DNA from: Fimbriimonadaceae bacterium
Lineage (GTDB): Bacteria > Armatimonadota > Fimbriimonadia > Fimbriimonadales > Fimbriimonadaceae
Direction of reading: 5' to 3'
Length of the DNA: 6,586 nt
Assembly: GCA_019454665.1 (NCBI GenBank)
Contig: JACFNW010000095.1
Coordinates: 1 to 6,586, forward strand
Positions within the stretch are counted from its first letter, which is position 1. The number at the start of each line of letters is the position of its first letter. Below are positions 1 to 4,709 of the stretch, in pieces. A model generated the notes under the pieces. The model ran no database searches, had not been told where the DNA came from, and saw only the letters and a program-made list of their open reading frames with translations. Made by a program: the position numbers and the translations under genes.

Positions 1-164
1 TACGCCGCCTTCAGCACGTCGCCCTCGCGCCAAACGCGGCCCTTGCCAACCTCGGGCAACTCCTTCGCGATCGCCTCGACCGTCTGCGGCAACGACAGGA
101 TCGTGTACGGCTTGGTCCATGCGGTCAGCGCGAGCGCAACGGCAACACATAGGGAAGCGATCAT
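1..164 (-). CDS. N-terminal part of an unrecognised secreted or membrane-anchored protein (runs off the left edge)
   Basis: I do not recognise this protein. Only 54 codons and part of the next are inside the window. The reading begins MIASLCVAVALALTAWTKPY: a hydrophobic stretch at about residues 2-16 followed by a polar region, which looks like a signal peptide or a single N-terminal membrane anchor. There is no lipobox Cys in the visible part, and Ala-rich positions could serve signal peptidase I. The part after residue 20 is mixed and charged, with no motif I can name. The ATG at 164 is the only usual start codon before an in-frame stop (TGA at 224-222). An AAGG lies only 2 nt before it, so the ribosome site is weak. 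The gene lies on the same strand as pdhB, 143 bp downstream, but the spacer has its own palindrome and -10-like elements, so separate transcription is likely. That it is a real gene rests on position, orientation and the signal-like N-terminus. Confidence 0.6.
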   Translation of the reverse strand, partial: MIASLCVAVALALTAWTKPYTILSLPQTVEAIAKELPEVGKGRVWREGDVLKAA

Positions 165-217
165 CGCCTTGGAATACCGCTCCCGAACGCGCCCAAGTTC
201 CGAATCAAGACTTTCTG

Positions 218-231
218 ATAATCATGATTAT
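218..231 (-). promoter_or_regulatory. AT-rich 14-bp perfect palindrome overlapping a candidate -10 element
   Basis: The sequence ATAATCATGATTAT is a perfect palindrome in a strikingly AT-rich patch (about 203-240) within otherwise GC-rich DNA. Read on the minus strand, CATAAT (232-227) and AATAAT (240-235) are good -10 matches about 63-70 nt before the ATG at 164. No convincing -35 hexamer is placed correctly. A promoter for the leftmost gene with a dimeric-regulator site on top of it is the simplest reading. The palindrome is directly visible; the promoter and operator roles are inferred. Confidence 0.4.
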
Positions 232-259
232 GACATTATTGGGCCAGGCGAAGCTGAAG

Positions 260-300
260 TCGGGTCGGTTCGGACTTCTCTTGACCTTGCACCGACCCGA
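260..300 (-). other. Inverted repeat / stem-loop just after pdhB, possible 3' end structure
   Basis: TCGGGTCGGT at 260-269 and ACCGACCCGA at 291-300 are perfectly complementary 10-bp arms around a 21-nt loop. The structure starts 7 nt after the pdhB stop codon. In the pdhB transcript no U-run follows the stem (the next bases are CUUCAGC), so it is not a classical intrinsic terminator. It could be a transcript-end stabiliser, a Rho-related end, or a protein-binding site. The repeat is seen directly; its role is inferred. Confidence 0.45.
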
Positions 301-307
301 GCAAACT

Positions 308-1321
308 CTAGGCGATCTTGTTGACTGCCGCCAACACGTCGTCGGCGTTCGGGATGCATTCGAGCTCCAAAACGCGCGAATAAGGCATCGGCACGTTCAG
401 CCCACCGACGCGACCGACCGGCGCGTCCAGATCGTCGAAGCACTCCTCGGCAATGCGGGCCGCGATCTCCGCGCCATAGCCGCCGTTCTTCCAATCCTCA
501 TAGACCACCACGGCCCGATGGGTCTTGGCCACCGAGGCGAAGATCGTCTCGGTATCCAGCGGCAGGAGCGAACGCACGTCCACGACTTCGGCGCTGATCC
601 CGCGCTCGGCCAATTGCTCCGCAGCGGCCAGGCAAACGTGCACCATGCGGCTGTACGCGATCAAGGACAGGTCCGTGCCTTGCCGCGCGATGCGCGCCTT
701 GCCGAACGGGATCGAAAACTCGCGATCCTCGGGCACGTCGCCCTTGATGCCGTACAGTCCGGGATTCTCCGTGAAAATGACCGGGTTGTCGTCCCGGATG
801 GCCGTCCGCAACAGACCCTTCGCGCAAGCCGGGGTAGCCGGGGCGACCACCTTGAGGCCCGGAACGTGCGCGTACCAGCCCTCCACCGAGTGGCTGTGCT
901 GTGCGCTGAGTTGGTTCGCTGCGCCGCCGGGGCCACGGATGACGAGCGGCACCTTGGCTTGACCGGCCGTCATGTAGTGAATCTTGGCCGCGTGGTTGAT
1001 GATCTGATCGAGCGCCAGGATCGAGAACGACATGGTCATCATCTCGACGATGGGCCGCAAGCCCACCATGGCGGCACCGATGGCGAAGCCCACGATGCCG
1101 GGCTCGACGATCGGCGTGTCCACCACACGGCGCGCGATCCCGGGCACGATAAAGTCGTTCTTCTCGACGCCGTACTTGTCGTACAGGCCTTCGGTCACGC
1201 GGAACGTCCCTCGGTAACGACCGATGTCCTCGCCCATCAGGAACACATCCGGGTTCGCGTCCATCTCTTCCACCATCGCTTGGCGGACGGCGTCGCGGTA
1301 GGTCATCTCGATGGTCGGCAT
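308..1321 (-). CDS. pdhB: Pyruvate dehydrogenase E1 component, beta subunit
   Basis: This 337-residue protein is the beta half of a two-subunit thiamine-diphosphate (ThDP) E1 enzyme, which decarboxylates pyruvate and reductively acetylates lipoyl groups on E2 in the cytoplasm. Family signatures are in order: MGEDIG (29-34), DTPIVEPG (68-75) with Glu73 aligning with the Glu that activates the ThDP aminopyrimidine ring, GAAMVGLRP (82-90), QHSHS (141-145), WYAHVPGLKVVAPATP (149-164), RDDNPVIF (176-183), and a C-terminal transketolase-type domain ending VPMPY (310-314). It is somewhat longer than the usual 325 or so. Between KYG (49-51) and RVVDTP (65-70) there are 13 residues where relatives I recall have 2-3, so there is an insertion next to the active site. 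The start ATG overlaps the pdhA stop (TAATG) and has GGAGGT 9 nt upstream, so the pair is surely co-translated. A branched-chain or acetoin dehydrogenase is the alternative, but the motifs favour pyruvate. Confidence 0.93.
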   Translation of the reverse strand: MPTIEMTYRDAVRQAMVEEMDANPDVFLMGEDIGRYRGTFRVTEGLYDKYGVEKNDFIVPGIARRVVDTPIVEPGIVGFAIGAAMVGLRPIVEMMTMSFSILALDQIINHAAKIHYMTAGQAKVPLVIRGPGGAANQLSAQHSHSVEGWYAHVPGLKVVAPATPACAKGLLRTAIRDDNPVIFTENPGLYGIKGDVPEDREFSIPFGKARIARQGTDLSLIAYSRMVHVCLAAAEQLAERGISAEVVDVRSLLPLDTETIFASVAKTHRAVVVYEDWKNGGYGAEIAARIAEECFDDLDAPVGRVGGLNVPMPYSRVLELECIPNADDVLAAVNKIA

Positions 1322-2337
1322 TAGTGGCCCACCTCCGGAGTCATGTCGGAATACACGTCGTCGTACACTTCGCTGGGGTCTGGGTGCGGCGAATCGTCGG
1401 CCTCTTCATAAACGCGTTCGGCCTCGGCCTCGGTCTCAGCGTCAATGGCCTCGATCTTTTCGCGGGTCATCAGGTTGTTCGACGTGAGGTAGTCCATCAG
1501 CAAGGCGATGGGATCCCGCTGGCGGGCGGACTCCACCTCGTCCTTGGTGCGGTAGAGCGTCTGGTCGTTGTCGGCGGCGCCGTGGCCCACGAAGCGGTAG
1601 GTCATGACCTCCACGAGGTAGGGCTTTTGGTTCTCGCGCACCCAGTCAATGATGCGCTTGGCATCCTGGCGAACCTGCAACAGGTCCATGCCGTCCAGCC
1701 GCTCGTGCTTCATGCCGAACGGATAGCCGCGCTTGTGCAGTTCGGTGTCGGCGGCGTGGTATTCGAGTCGCGTCCCCATCGCGAACTCGTTGTTCTCGAT
1801 GATGAAGATGCAGGGCACTTCGTAAAGGGCCGCCATGTTGAGCGATTCGAAAAACACGCCCGCGTTGGCCGCGCCGTCGCCCAGGAAGTTCAGCGTCACG
1901 CGGTCCTCGCCGCGATACTTCGAGGCGAACGCCAGACCCGCGCCGAGCGGCGTGTGGCCACCCACGATGCCCCATCCGCCGAAGAAGCCCCTGGGGATGT
2001 CGTAGAGGTGCATCGAACCTCCCTTCCCTCGGCTCAAGCCGCCTCGGCGGCCCATGATCTCGGCCATGCAGGCCACGGGATCGGAGCCCAGCAACAGGGC
2101 GTGCGCGTGGTCGCGGTAAGCCGTGATCACATAGTCGTAGCCTTGACGGATCTGGGTCAACCAGCCGACGGCGAGCGCTTCCATGCCGATGTACACGTGG
2201 AGATAGCCACCCGCCTTTCCTTGGCGGTACGCGCGCTCGCTGAACCGCTCGAAGTGGCGGATGAAGAGCATGTCGCGGAGAAACTTCTCGAGATCGGCTG
2301 GAGATTCGGTGGGGGTCTTGACAGCTTCCTTTGGCAC
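1321..2337 (-). CDS. pdhA: Pyruvate dehydrogenase E1 component, alpha subunit
   Basis: This 338-residue protein carries the ThDP diphosphate and Mg-binding half of E1 and pairs with PdhB as an alpha2-beta2 tetramer. The ThDP motif is complete: GDG at 153-155, 26 residues, then NN at 182-183. Other family marks are GGYLHVYIG (43-51), AYRDHAHAL (73-81), GKGGSMHLYD (104-113) and GHTPLGAG (127-134). The C-terminal loop reads YRFVGHGAADND (247-258): the His is kept, but Gly253 replaces the Ser common in GHS-type loops. I chose GTG at 2337 as the start. It has AGGAAGG 9 nt upstream, the family-like sequence begins soon after, and there is no closer good start. The frame stays open upstream to 4581, but that stretch is the antisense of other genes. 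The length fits the family (about 330-370). The closely related acetoin dehydrogenase alpha is the main alternative. Confidence 0.93.
   Translation of the reverse strand: MPKEAVKTPTESPADLEKFLRDMLFIRHFERFSERAYRQGKAGGYLHVYIGMEALAVGWLTQIRQGYDYVITAYRDHAHALLLGSDPVACMAEIMGRRGGLSRGKGGSMHLYDIPRGFFGGWGIVGGHTPLGAGLAFASKYRGEDRVTLNFLGDGAANAGVFFESLNMAALYEVPCIFIIENNEFAMGTRLEYHAADTELHKRGYPFGMKHERLDGMDLLQVRQDAKRIIDWVRENQKPYLVEVMTYRFVGHGAADNDQTLYRTKDEVESARQRDPIALLMDYLTSNNLMTREKIEAIDAETEAEAERVYEEADDSPHPDPSEVYDDVYSDMTPEVGH
1331..1336 (-). promoter_or_regulatory. Shine-Dalgarno site of pdhB inside the pdhA 3' end
   Basis: GGAGGT on the minus strand lies 9 nt before the pdhB ATG and inside the last codons of pdhA. 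Together with the 1-nt TAATG overlap it fixes the pdhB start and suggests translational coupling that keeps the two E1 subunits equimolar. Confidence 0.8.
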
Positions 2338-2346
2338 TGGTGTTAG

Positions 2347-2353
2347 CCTTCCT
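2347..2353 (-). promoter_or_regulatory. Shine-Dalgarno site that decides the pdhA GTG start
   Basis: AGGAAGG on the minus strand sits 9 nt before the GTG at 2337. No ATG is available near the conserved N-terminus in this frame, so this site is the main reason for choosing the GTG start. Confidence 0.75.
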
Positions 2354-2420
2354 GCCCGTGATGTTCGGGAGCATCGCGGCGAACGGTCACGGCGTTGGGA
2401 CCTGCCTCGCAACGCTCCGA

Positions 2421-2429
2421 ATTGTACCA
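2421..2429 (-). promoter_or_regulatory. Candidate extended -10 promoter of pdhA-pdhB
   Basis: On the minus strand, TGGTACAAT is an extended -10 element (TGn followed by TACAAT, 5 of 6 to consensus). A run of five T lies just upstream. No good -35 hexamer is seen 16-18 bp upstream, as is typical when an extended -10 is used. It would give a leader of about 75 nt before the GTG. The match is seen; promoter function is inferred. Confidence 0.5.
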
Positions 2430-2436
2430 AAAACGT

Positions 2437-2471
2437 GCCGACGCACCGGGAACCAGGCTCGGCGCGTCGGC
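2437..2471. repeat. 8-bp inverted repeat in the divergent intergenic region
   Basis: GCCGACGC (2437-2444) and GCGTCGGC (2464-2471) are perfectly complementary arms separated by 19 nt. They lie between the candidate pdhA -10 element and the epimerase start. They could be an operator half-site pair serving either gene, or a hairpin, but an 8-bp GC-rich repeat can occur by chance. Confidence 0.3.
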
Positions 2472-2479
2472 GGTAGGAT
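2472..2479 (+). promoter_or_regulatory. Candidate -10 box (or AGGA ribosome site) immediately before the epimerase ATG
   Basis: GGTAGGAT contains TAGGAT, a TAnnnT box ending 5 nt before the ATG at 2485. If it is a -10 element, transcription would start at or next to the ATG and give a leaderless mRNA. The same bases include AGGA 6 nt before the ATG, which would serve as an ordinary Shine-Dalgarno site on a longer transcript. The sequence alone cannot separate the two readings. Confidence 0.4.
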
Positions 2480-2484
2480 GGTCC

Positions 2485-3480
2485 ATGCGAATCCTCTTCA
2501 TCGGCGGCACGCGGTGGGTCGGCCACACGATCGCCCAGTTCGCCCTGGAGCGCGGCGACGAAGTGACGTTGTTTCACCGGGGCAGCACGCCGGTCAAGCT
2601 CGCGGGCGTCCGCGAAGTGCTCGGGGACCGGGACCATGACCTCGGCCGGCTGGACGGCGCGTGGGACGCCGTGGTGGACACGTGCGGCTACCTTCCCTGC
2701 TCCGTACGCCGCTCGATCGAAGCCCTGAAAGACCGCACGGGCCGCTACCTGTTCATCTCTTCCCTCTCGGCCGTAGCCGCGGGATCCCAGCGCGGTTTGG
2801 ACGAGAACGGCCCGGTCCACACGACCGACGACCCGTGGGCCGAGACGTTCCGCATGGAGGACTACGGCGGCTTGAAGGCGTTCTGCGAACGCTTGGTTCT
2901 CGATGCGTTCGGCGATCGCGCCTTGGTCGTCCGCCCCGGGCTGATCGTGGGGCCCGGCGACTACTCGTTCCGCTTCAACTATTGGCCCGTTCGATTCGCC
3001 CGAGGCGGGCGCGTCGTCGCCCCGGACCGTAAAGACCAGCCCGTGCAAGCCATTGATGTCCGCGACTTGGGTCGGTTCTGTCTTGATGCGCTCCACTCGG
3101 CAAGATCGGGGATCTTCAACGCCACAGGTCCCGCCCGCCCGATGCTCCTCAACGAGTTTTTGGCAGAGGTACGCGATGCCGTGGGTTCCAATGCCCAAAT
3201 CGAATGGGTCCCGACAGACATCCTCGAGCGGCACAACGTCGAGCCGTGGTCCGACCTCCCGCTGATCCTGGGGTACTCGGGCGACGACGACGGGATGGCC
3301 GCGTTTTCGGTCGAGCGCGCCGTTCGGCATGGGCTGAATCTCCGACCGCTTGGCGAAAGCGCCCGCGATGCCCTCGCGGAGTTCCAGTCGCGGGAAGATC
3401 AGACGCCGAAAGCCGGCCTGACTCCCGAGCGCGAAGCCGCCATCCTCGCAGACCTCGACGCCTGGGCGCAGACGTGCTAG
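2485..3480 (+). CDS. NAD-dependent epimerase/reductase-like protein, extended SDR family
   Basis: This 331-residue Rossmann-fold protein starts MRILFIGGTRWVG. The glycine-rich nucleotide-binding loop is at residues 7-13 in a form close to the GGTRFLG of a bacterial family annotated as NAD-dependent epimerase/dehydratase or isoflavone-reductase-like. Further marks are HRG (31-33), GDRD (47-50), DTCGY (65-69), the strand YLFISSLSA (88-96) with the catalytic-type Ser, and the YxxxK pair Tyr127/Lys131 (YGGLK). RPGLIVGPGD (150-159) is typical of the extended SDR substrate region. The substrate is unknown; a nucleotide sugar or a small ketone is plausible. I chose ATG 2485 because the Rossmann strand begins right there; an upstream in-frame ATG at 2395 would add 30 residues without a recognisable pattern. 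It pairs with the methyltransferase 9 bp downstream and is divergent from pdhA. Confidence 0.87.
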   Translation: MRILFIGGTRWVGHTIAQFALERGDEVTLFHRGSTPVKLAGVREVLGDRDHDLGRLDGAWDAVVDTCGYLPCSVRRSIEALKDRTGRYLFISSLSAVAAGSQRGLDENGPVHTTDDPWAETFRMEDYGGLKAFCERLVLDAFGDRALVVRPGLIVGPGDYSFRFNYWPVRFARGGRVVAPDRKDQPVQAIDVRDLGRFCLDALHSARSGIFNATGPARPMLLNEFLAEVRDAVGSNAQIEWVPTDILERHNVEPWSDLPLILGYSGDDDGMAAFSVERAVRHGLNLRPLGESARDALAEFQSREDQTPKAGLTPEREAAILADLDAWAQTC

Positions 3481-3483
3481 AGT
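3478..3483 (+). promoter_or_regulatory. Possible TAnnnT -10 box 6 nt before the methyltransferase ATG
   Basis: TAGAGT overlaps the epimerase stop codon and ends 6 nt before the ATG at 3490, which otherwise lacks a recognisable Shine-Dalgarno site. This is the spacing expected of a leaderless promoter. With a gap of only 9 bp, re-initiation after the epimerase stop is an equally simple explanation. Confidence 0.25.
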
Positions 3484-3489
3484 CGGCCC

Positions 3490-4110
3490 ATGCACTCGTC
3501 CGCGACAACCGGATTCGGCCCGTATTACGACGCAGCCGAGCCCAAGCCGCTCCATCCCATCTTGGAAAGCGCACGGCCTTGGCTCACCGGCAACGGTCTG
3601 GCTCTCGATCTCGGGGCGGGAACGGGCAAGACGTCCGTCTTCCTGGCCGATCTTGGCTATCAGGTCGTCGCGGTCGAGCCCGATCCCGAGGGCCTCTCCC
3701 GTCTGCATGCCAGATGCGAAGGCGACCCGCGCATCACGGTCTGCGAGGCGCGCTTCGAAGACTTCGATCCCCCCAAATGCCAGGCCGCCGTCTCGATCCT
3801 GAGCCTGTTCTTTTTGGAGCGATCCCGCTTGGACCCGTTCTTGGAACGGCTGCTGGCCGCGATCGAACCGGGCGGGGTGTTCGTCGGCCAACTCCTGGGC
3901 CCAAACGACACGTGGGTGGCCGACGGATGCGCCGGGCACACCCGATCGGACGTGGAAGCCCTGTTCGCCTCGTTCGACCTGCGCGTGTGGGACGAAGTGG
4001 AGAAAGACGCAGTCACCGTTCTTGGCGACCCGAAGCATTGGCACGTCCATCACATCGTCGCGACGAAACGTCAGCCGTCGTCCGTTGACATGACCCCTCC
4101 GTTGAGGTAG
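3490..4110 (+). CDS. Class I SAM-dependent methyltransferase, small single-domain
   Basis: This 206-residue protein has a Rossmann-like methyltransferase fold. SAM motif I is ALDLGAGTGKTS (38-49). The acidic residue ending the second strand is Glu63 (VVAVEPDPEG). A post-motif segment, LLAAIEPGGVFVGQLLG (121-137), has the usual E/K-PGG turn. The C-terminal part (DVEALFASFDLRVWDEVEKDA, then HWHVHHIVATK) resembles the end of TehB-like small-molecule methyltransferases, but I cannot name the substrate. The start ATG is in the same frame as the upstream epimerase, 9 nt after its stop. No clear ribosome site is present, so coupling or a leaderless start is likely. The last codons overlap the candidate promoter of the next gene. 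Fold and cofactor are certain on motif grounds; the reaction partner is unknown. Confidence 0.88.
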   Translation: MHSSATTGFGPYYDAAEPKPLHPILESARPWLTGNGLALDLGAGTGKTSVFLADLGYQVVAVEPDPEGLSRLHARCEGDPRITVCEARFEDFDPPKCQAAVSILSLFFLERSRLDPFLERLLAAIEPGGVFVGQLLGPNDTWVADGCAGHTRSDVEALFASFDLRVWDEVEKDAVTVLGDPKHWHVHHIVATKRQPSSVDMTPPLR

Positions 4111-4113
4111 CAT
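4085..4113 (+). promoter_or_regulatory. Candidate sigma70-type promoter of the receiver-domain gene
   Basis: A perfect TTGACA (4085-4090) is followed at 17 bp by TAGCAT (4108-4113, 4 of 6 to consensus), preceded by GG. It is embedded in the last codons and stop of the methyltransferase. Transcription would begin near 4120, leaving about 30 nt before the ATG at 4150. The 8-bp direct repeat TCCGTTGA (4081-4088 and 4098-4105) spans the -35 region and spacer. Confidence 0.5.
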
Positions 4114-4129
4114 CTCGCTGGCTCTCCTC

Positions 4130-4134
4130 GGAGG
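4130..4134 (+). promoter_or_regulatory. Distant Shine-Dalgarno site of the receiver gene
   Basis: GGAGG is the best ribosome-binding match before the ATG at 4150, but the spacing is 15 nt, longer than the usual 5-10. No other start codon in that frame lies at a better distance, so the ATG is kept. Confidence 0.45.
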
Positions 4135-4149
4135 CTGTGGAACAACCGC

Positions 4150-4554
4150 ATGGCTCTCAAAGTTCTTGTTTGCGACGACGAACGACATATCGTACGCCTG
4201 ATCCAAGTCAATTTGGAGCGGCAGGGCTACCAAGTCATCACGGCTTTCGACGGAAAGGAAGGGCTGGAGAAGATTCGGTCCGAAAAGCCGAACCTCGTGG
4301 TGCTCGACGTCATGATGCCCTACCTGGACGGCTTCGAGGTTCTCAAGACGCTGCGGCGCGAACCCGAGACCCAGAACCTCCCCGTCATCATGCTCACCGC
4401 CAAGGCGCAGGACAAGGACGTGTTCGAGGGCTACCACTACGGCGCCGACATGTACCTGACCAAGCCGTTCAACCCGATGGAGTTGGTCGCCTTCGTCAAG
4501 CGCATCAGCCAAGGCAACGACGACACCGGCGGACCCAAGCGATACGATCTTTAG
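4150..4554 (+). CDS. Stand-alone response-regulator receiver protein (CheY-like)
   Basis: This 134-residue protein is a single phosphoacceptor receiver domain with no DNA-binding or enzymatic output domain. All key residues are present: Asp9/Asp10 for Mg binding, phosphoacceptor Asp53 (VVLDVMMP), Thr83 (MLTAK), the switch aromatic Tyr102 and Lys105 (YLTKPF). The domain fills residues 3-121; the last 13 or so (NDDTGGPKRYDL region) are polar and look disordered. It would be phosphorylated by a sensor kinase encoded elsewhere and act by protein contact. The MMPYLDGFEVL and LTKPFNPMEL forms are closest to receivers of OmpR/PhoB type, so descent from one that lost its output domain is possible. 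It has its own candidate promoter and is closed by an intrinsic terminator, so it seems monocistronic or the last gene of the epimerase-methyltransferase unit. No kinase is nearby, and its pathway cannot be told. Confidence 0.93.
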   Translation: MALKVLVCDDERHIVRLIQVNLERQGYQVITAFDGKEGLEKIRSEKPNLVVLDVMMPYLDGFEVLKTLRREPETQNLPVIMLTAKAQDKDVFEGYHYGADMYLTKPFNPMELVAFVKRISQGNDDTGGPKRYDL

Positions 4555-4579
4555 ACGGACAGTACGAGCGAGTGAAGAC

Positions 4580-4617
4580 AACGGACGGACTGCGCGAGCA
4601 GCCGTCCGTTCTTCTTT
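4580..4617 (+). terminator. Intrinsic (Rho-independent) terminator after the receiver gene
   Basis: AACGGACGG (4580-4588) pairs perfectly with CCGTCCGTT (4602-4610). Inside it, CTGC and GCAG (4590-4593 and 4598-4601) pair around a GCGA tetraloop of the stable GNRA class, leaving one bulged A at 4589. The 13-bp stem is followed by a pyrimidine/T-rich tail (TTCTTCTTT). It begins 25 nt after the receiver stop codon and separates that gene from the transporter unit. Confidence 0.88.
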
Positions 4618-4623
4618 GAGCCT

Positions 4624-4632
4624 TGGTACACT
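4624..4632 (+). promoter_or_regulatory. Candidate extended -10 promoter of the ABC transporter genes
   Basis: TGGTACACT (TGn plus TACACT) lies 7 nt past the terminator tail and closely resembles the TGGTACAAT before pdhA. The -35 position would fall in the terminator stem and shows no consensus. A leader of about 70 nt would precede the ATG at 4710; the rest of that leader shows no riboswitch-like structure I can support. Confidence 0.4.
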
Positions 4633-4709
4633 CCCGTAAATCAGCCTTCGGGAAGGACTCCCGAGCCACGCGGCGAACTCAACGCCAATCCATCGCGGAC
4701 GGATTCAAG

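Noticed and set aside
119..1324. 401-codon plus-strand open frame opposite pdhB
   Set aside because: It is a shadow of pdhB: His/Arg/Asp-rich with no recognisable fold, on the strand opposite a highly conserved enzyme.
1324..2346. 340-codon plus-strand open frame opposite pdhA
   Set aside because: It mirrors pdhA almost exactly in extent and has a low-complexity Val/His/Ala composition; antisense shadow.
2395..2484. 30-residue N-terminal extension of the epimerase from the ATG at 2395
   Set aside because: The Rossmann strand begins at the ATG at 2485. The extension crosses the candidate pdhA promoter and has no family-like sequence.
2261..2639. Small plus-strand frames (2261-2476 and 2331-2639) across the divergent spacer
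   Set aside because: They overlap pdhA or the epimerase in other frames, and they are Arg-rich, as is usual for out-of-frame GC-rich DNA.
2338..4581. A very long minus-strand open frame running about 748 codons upstream of pdhA, which would make a 1086-residue fusion
   Set aside because: It is antisense to the epimerase, methyltransferase and receiver genes, all of which have intact family motifs. Its composition is Arg/Gly/Val-rich with no domain, and pdhA has its own GTG with a strong Shine-Dalgarno site. GC-rich codon use explains the lack of stops.
4623..4709. 29-residue extension of the binding protein from 4623
   Set aside because: It would bury the lipoprotein signal peptide and cover a candidate promoter; the ATG at 4710 gives a normal signal sequence.
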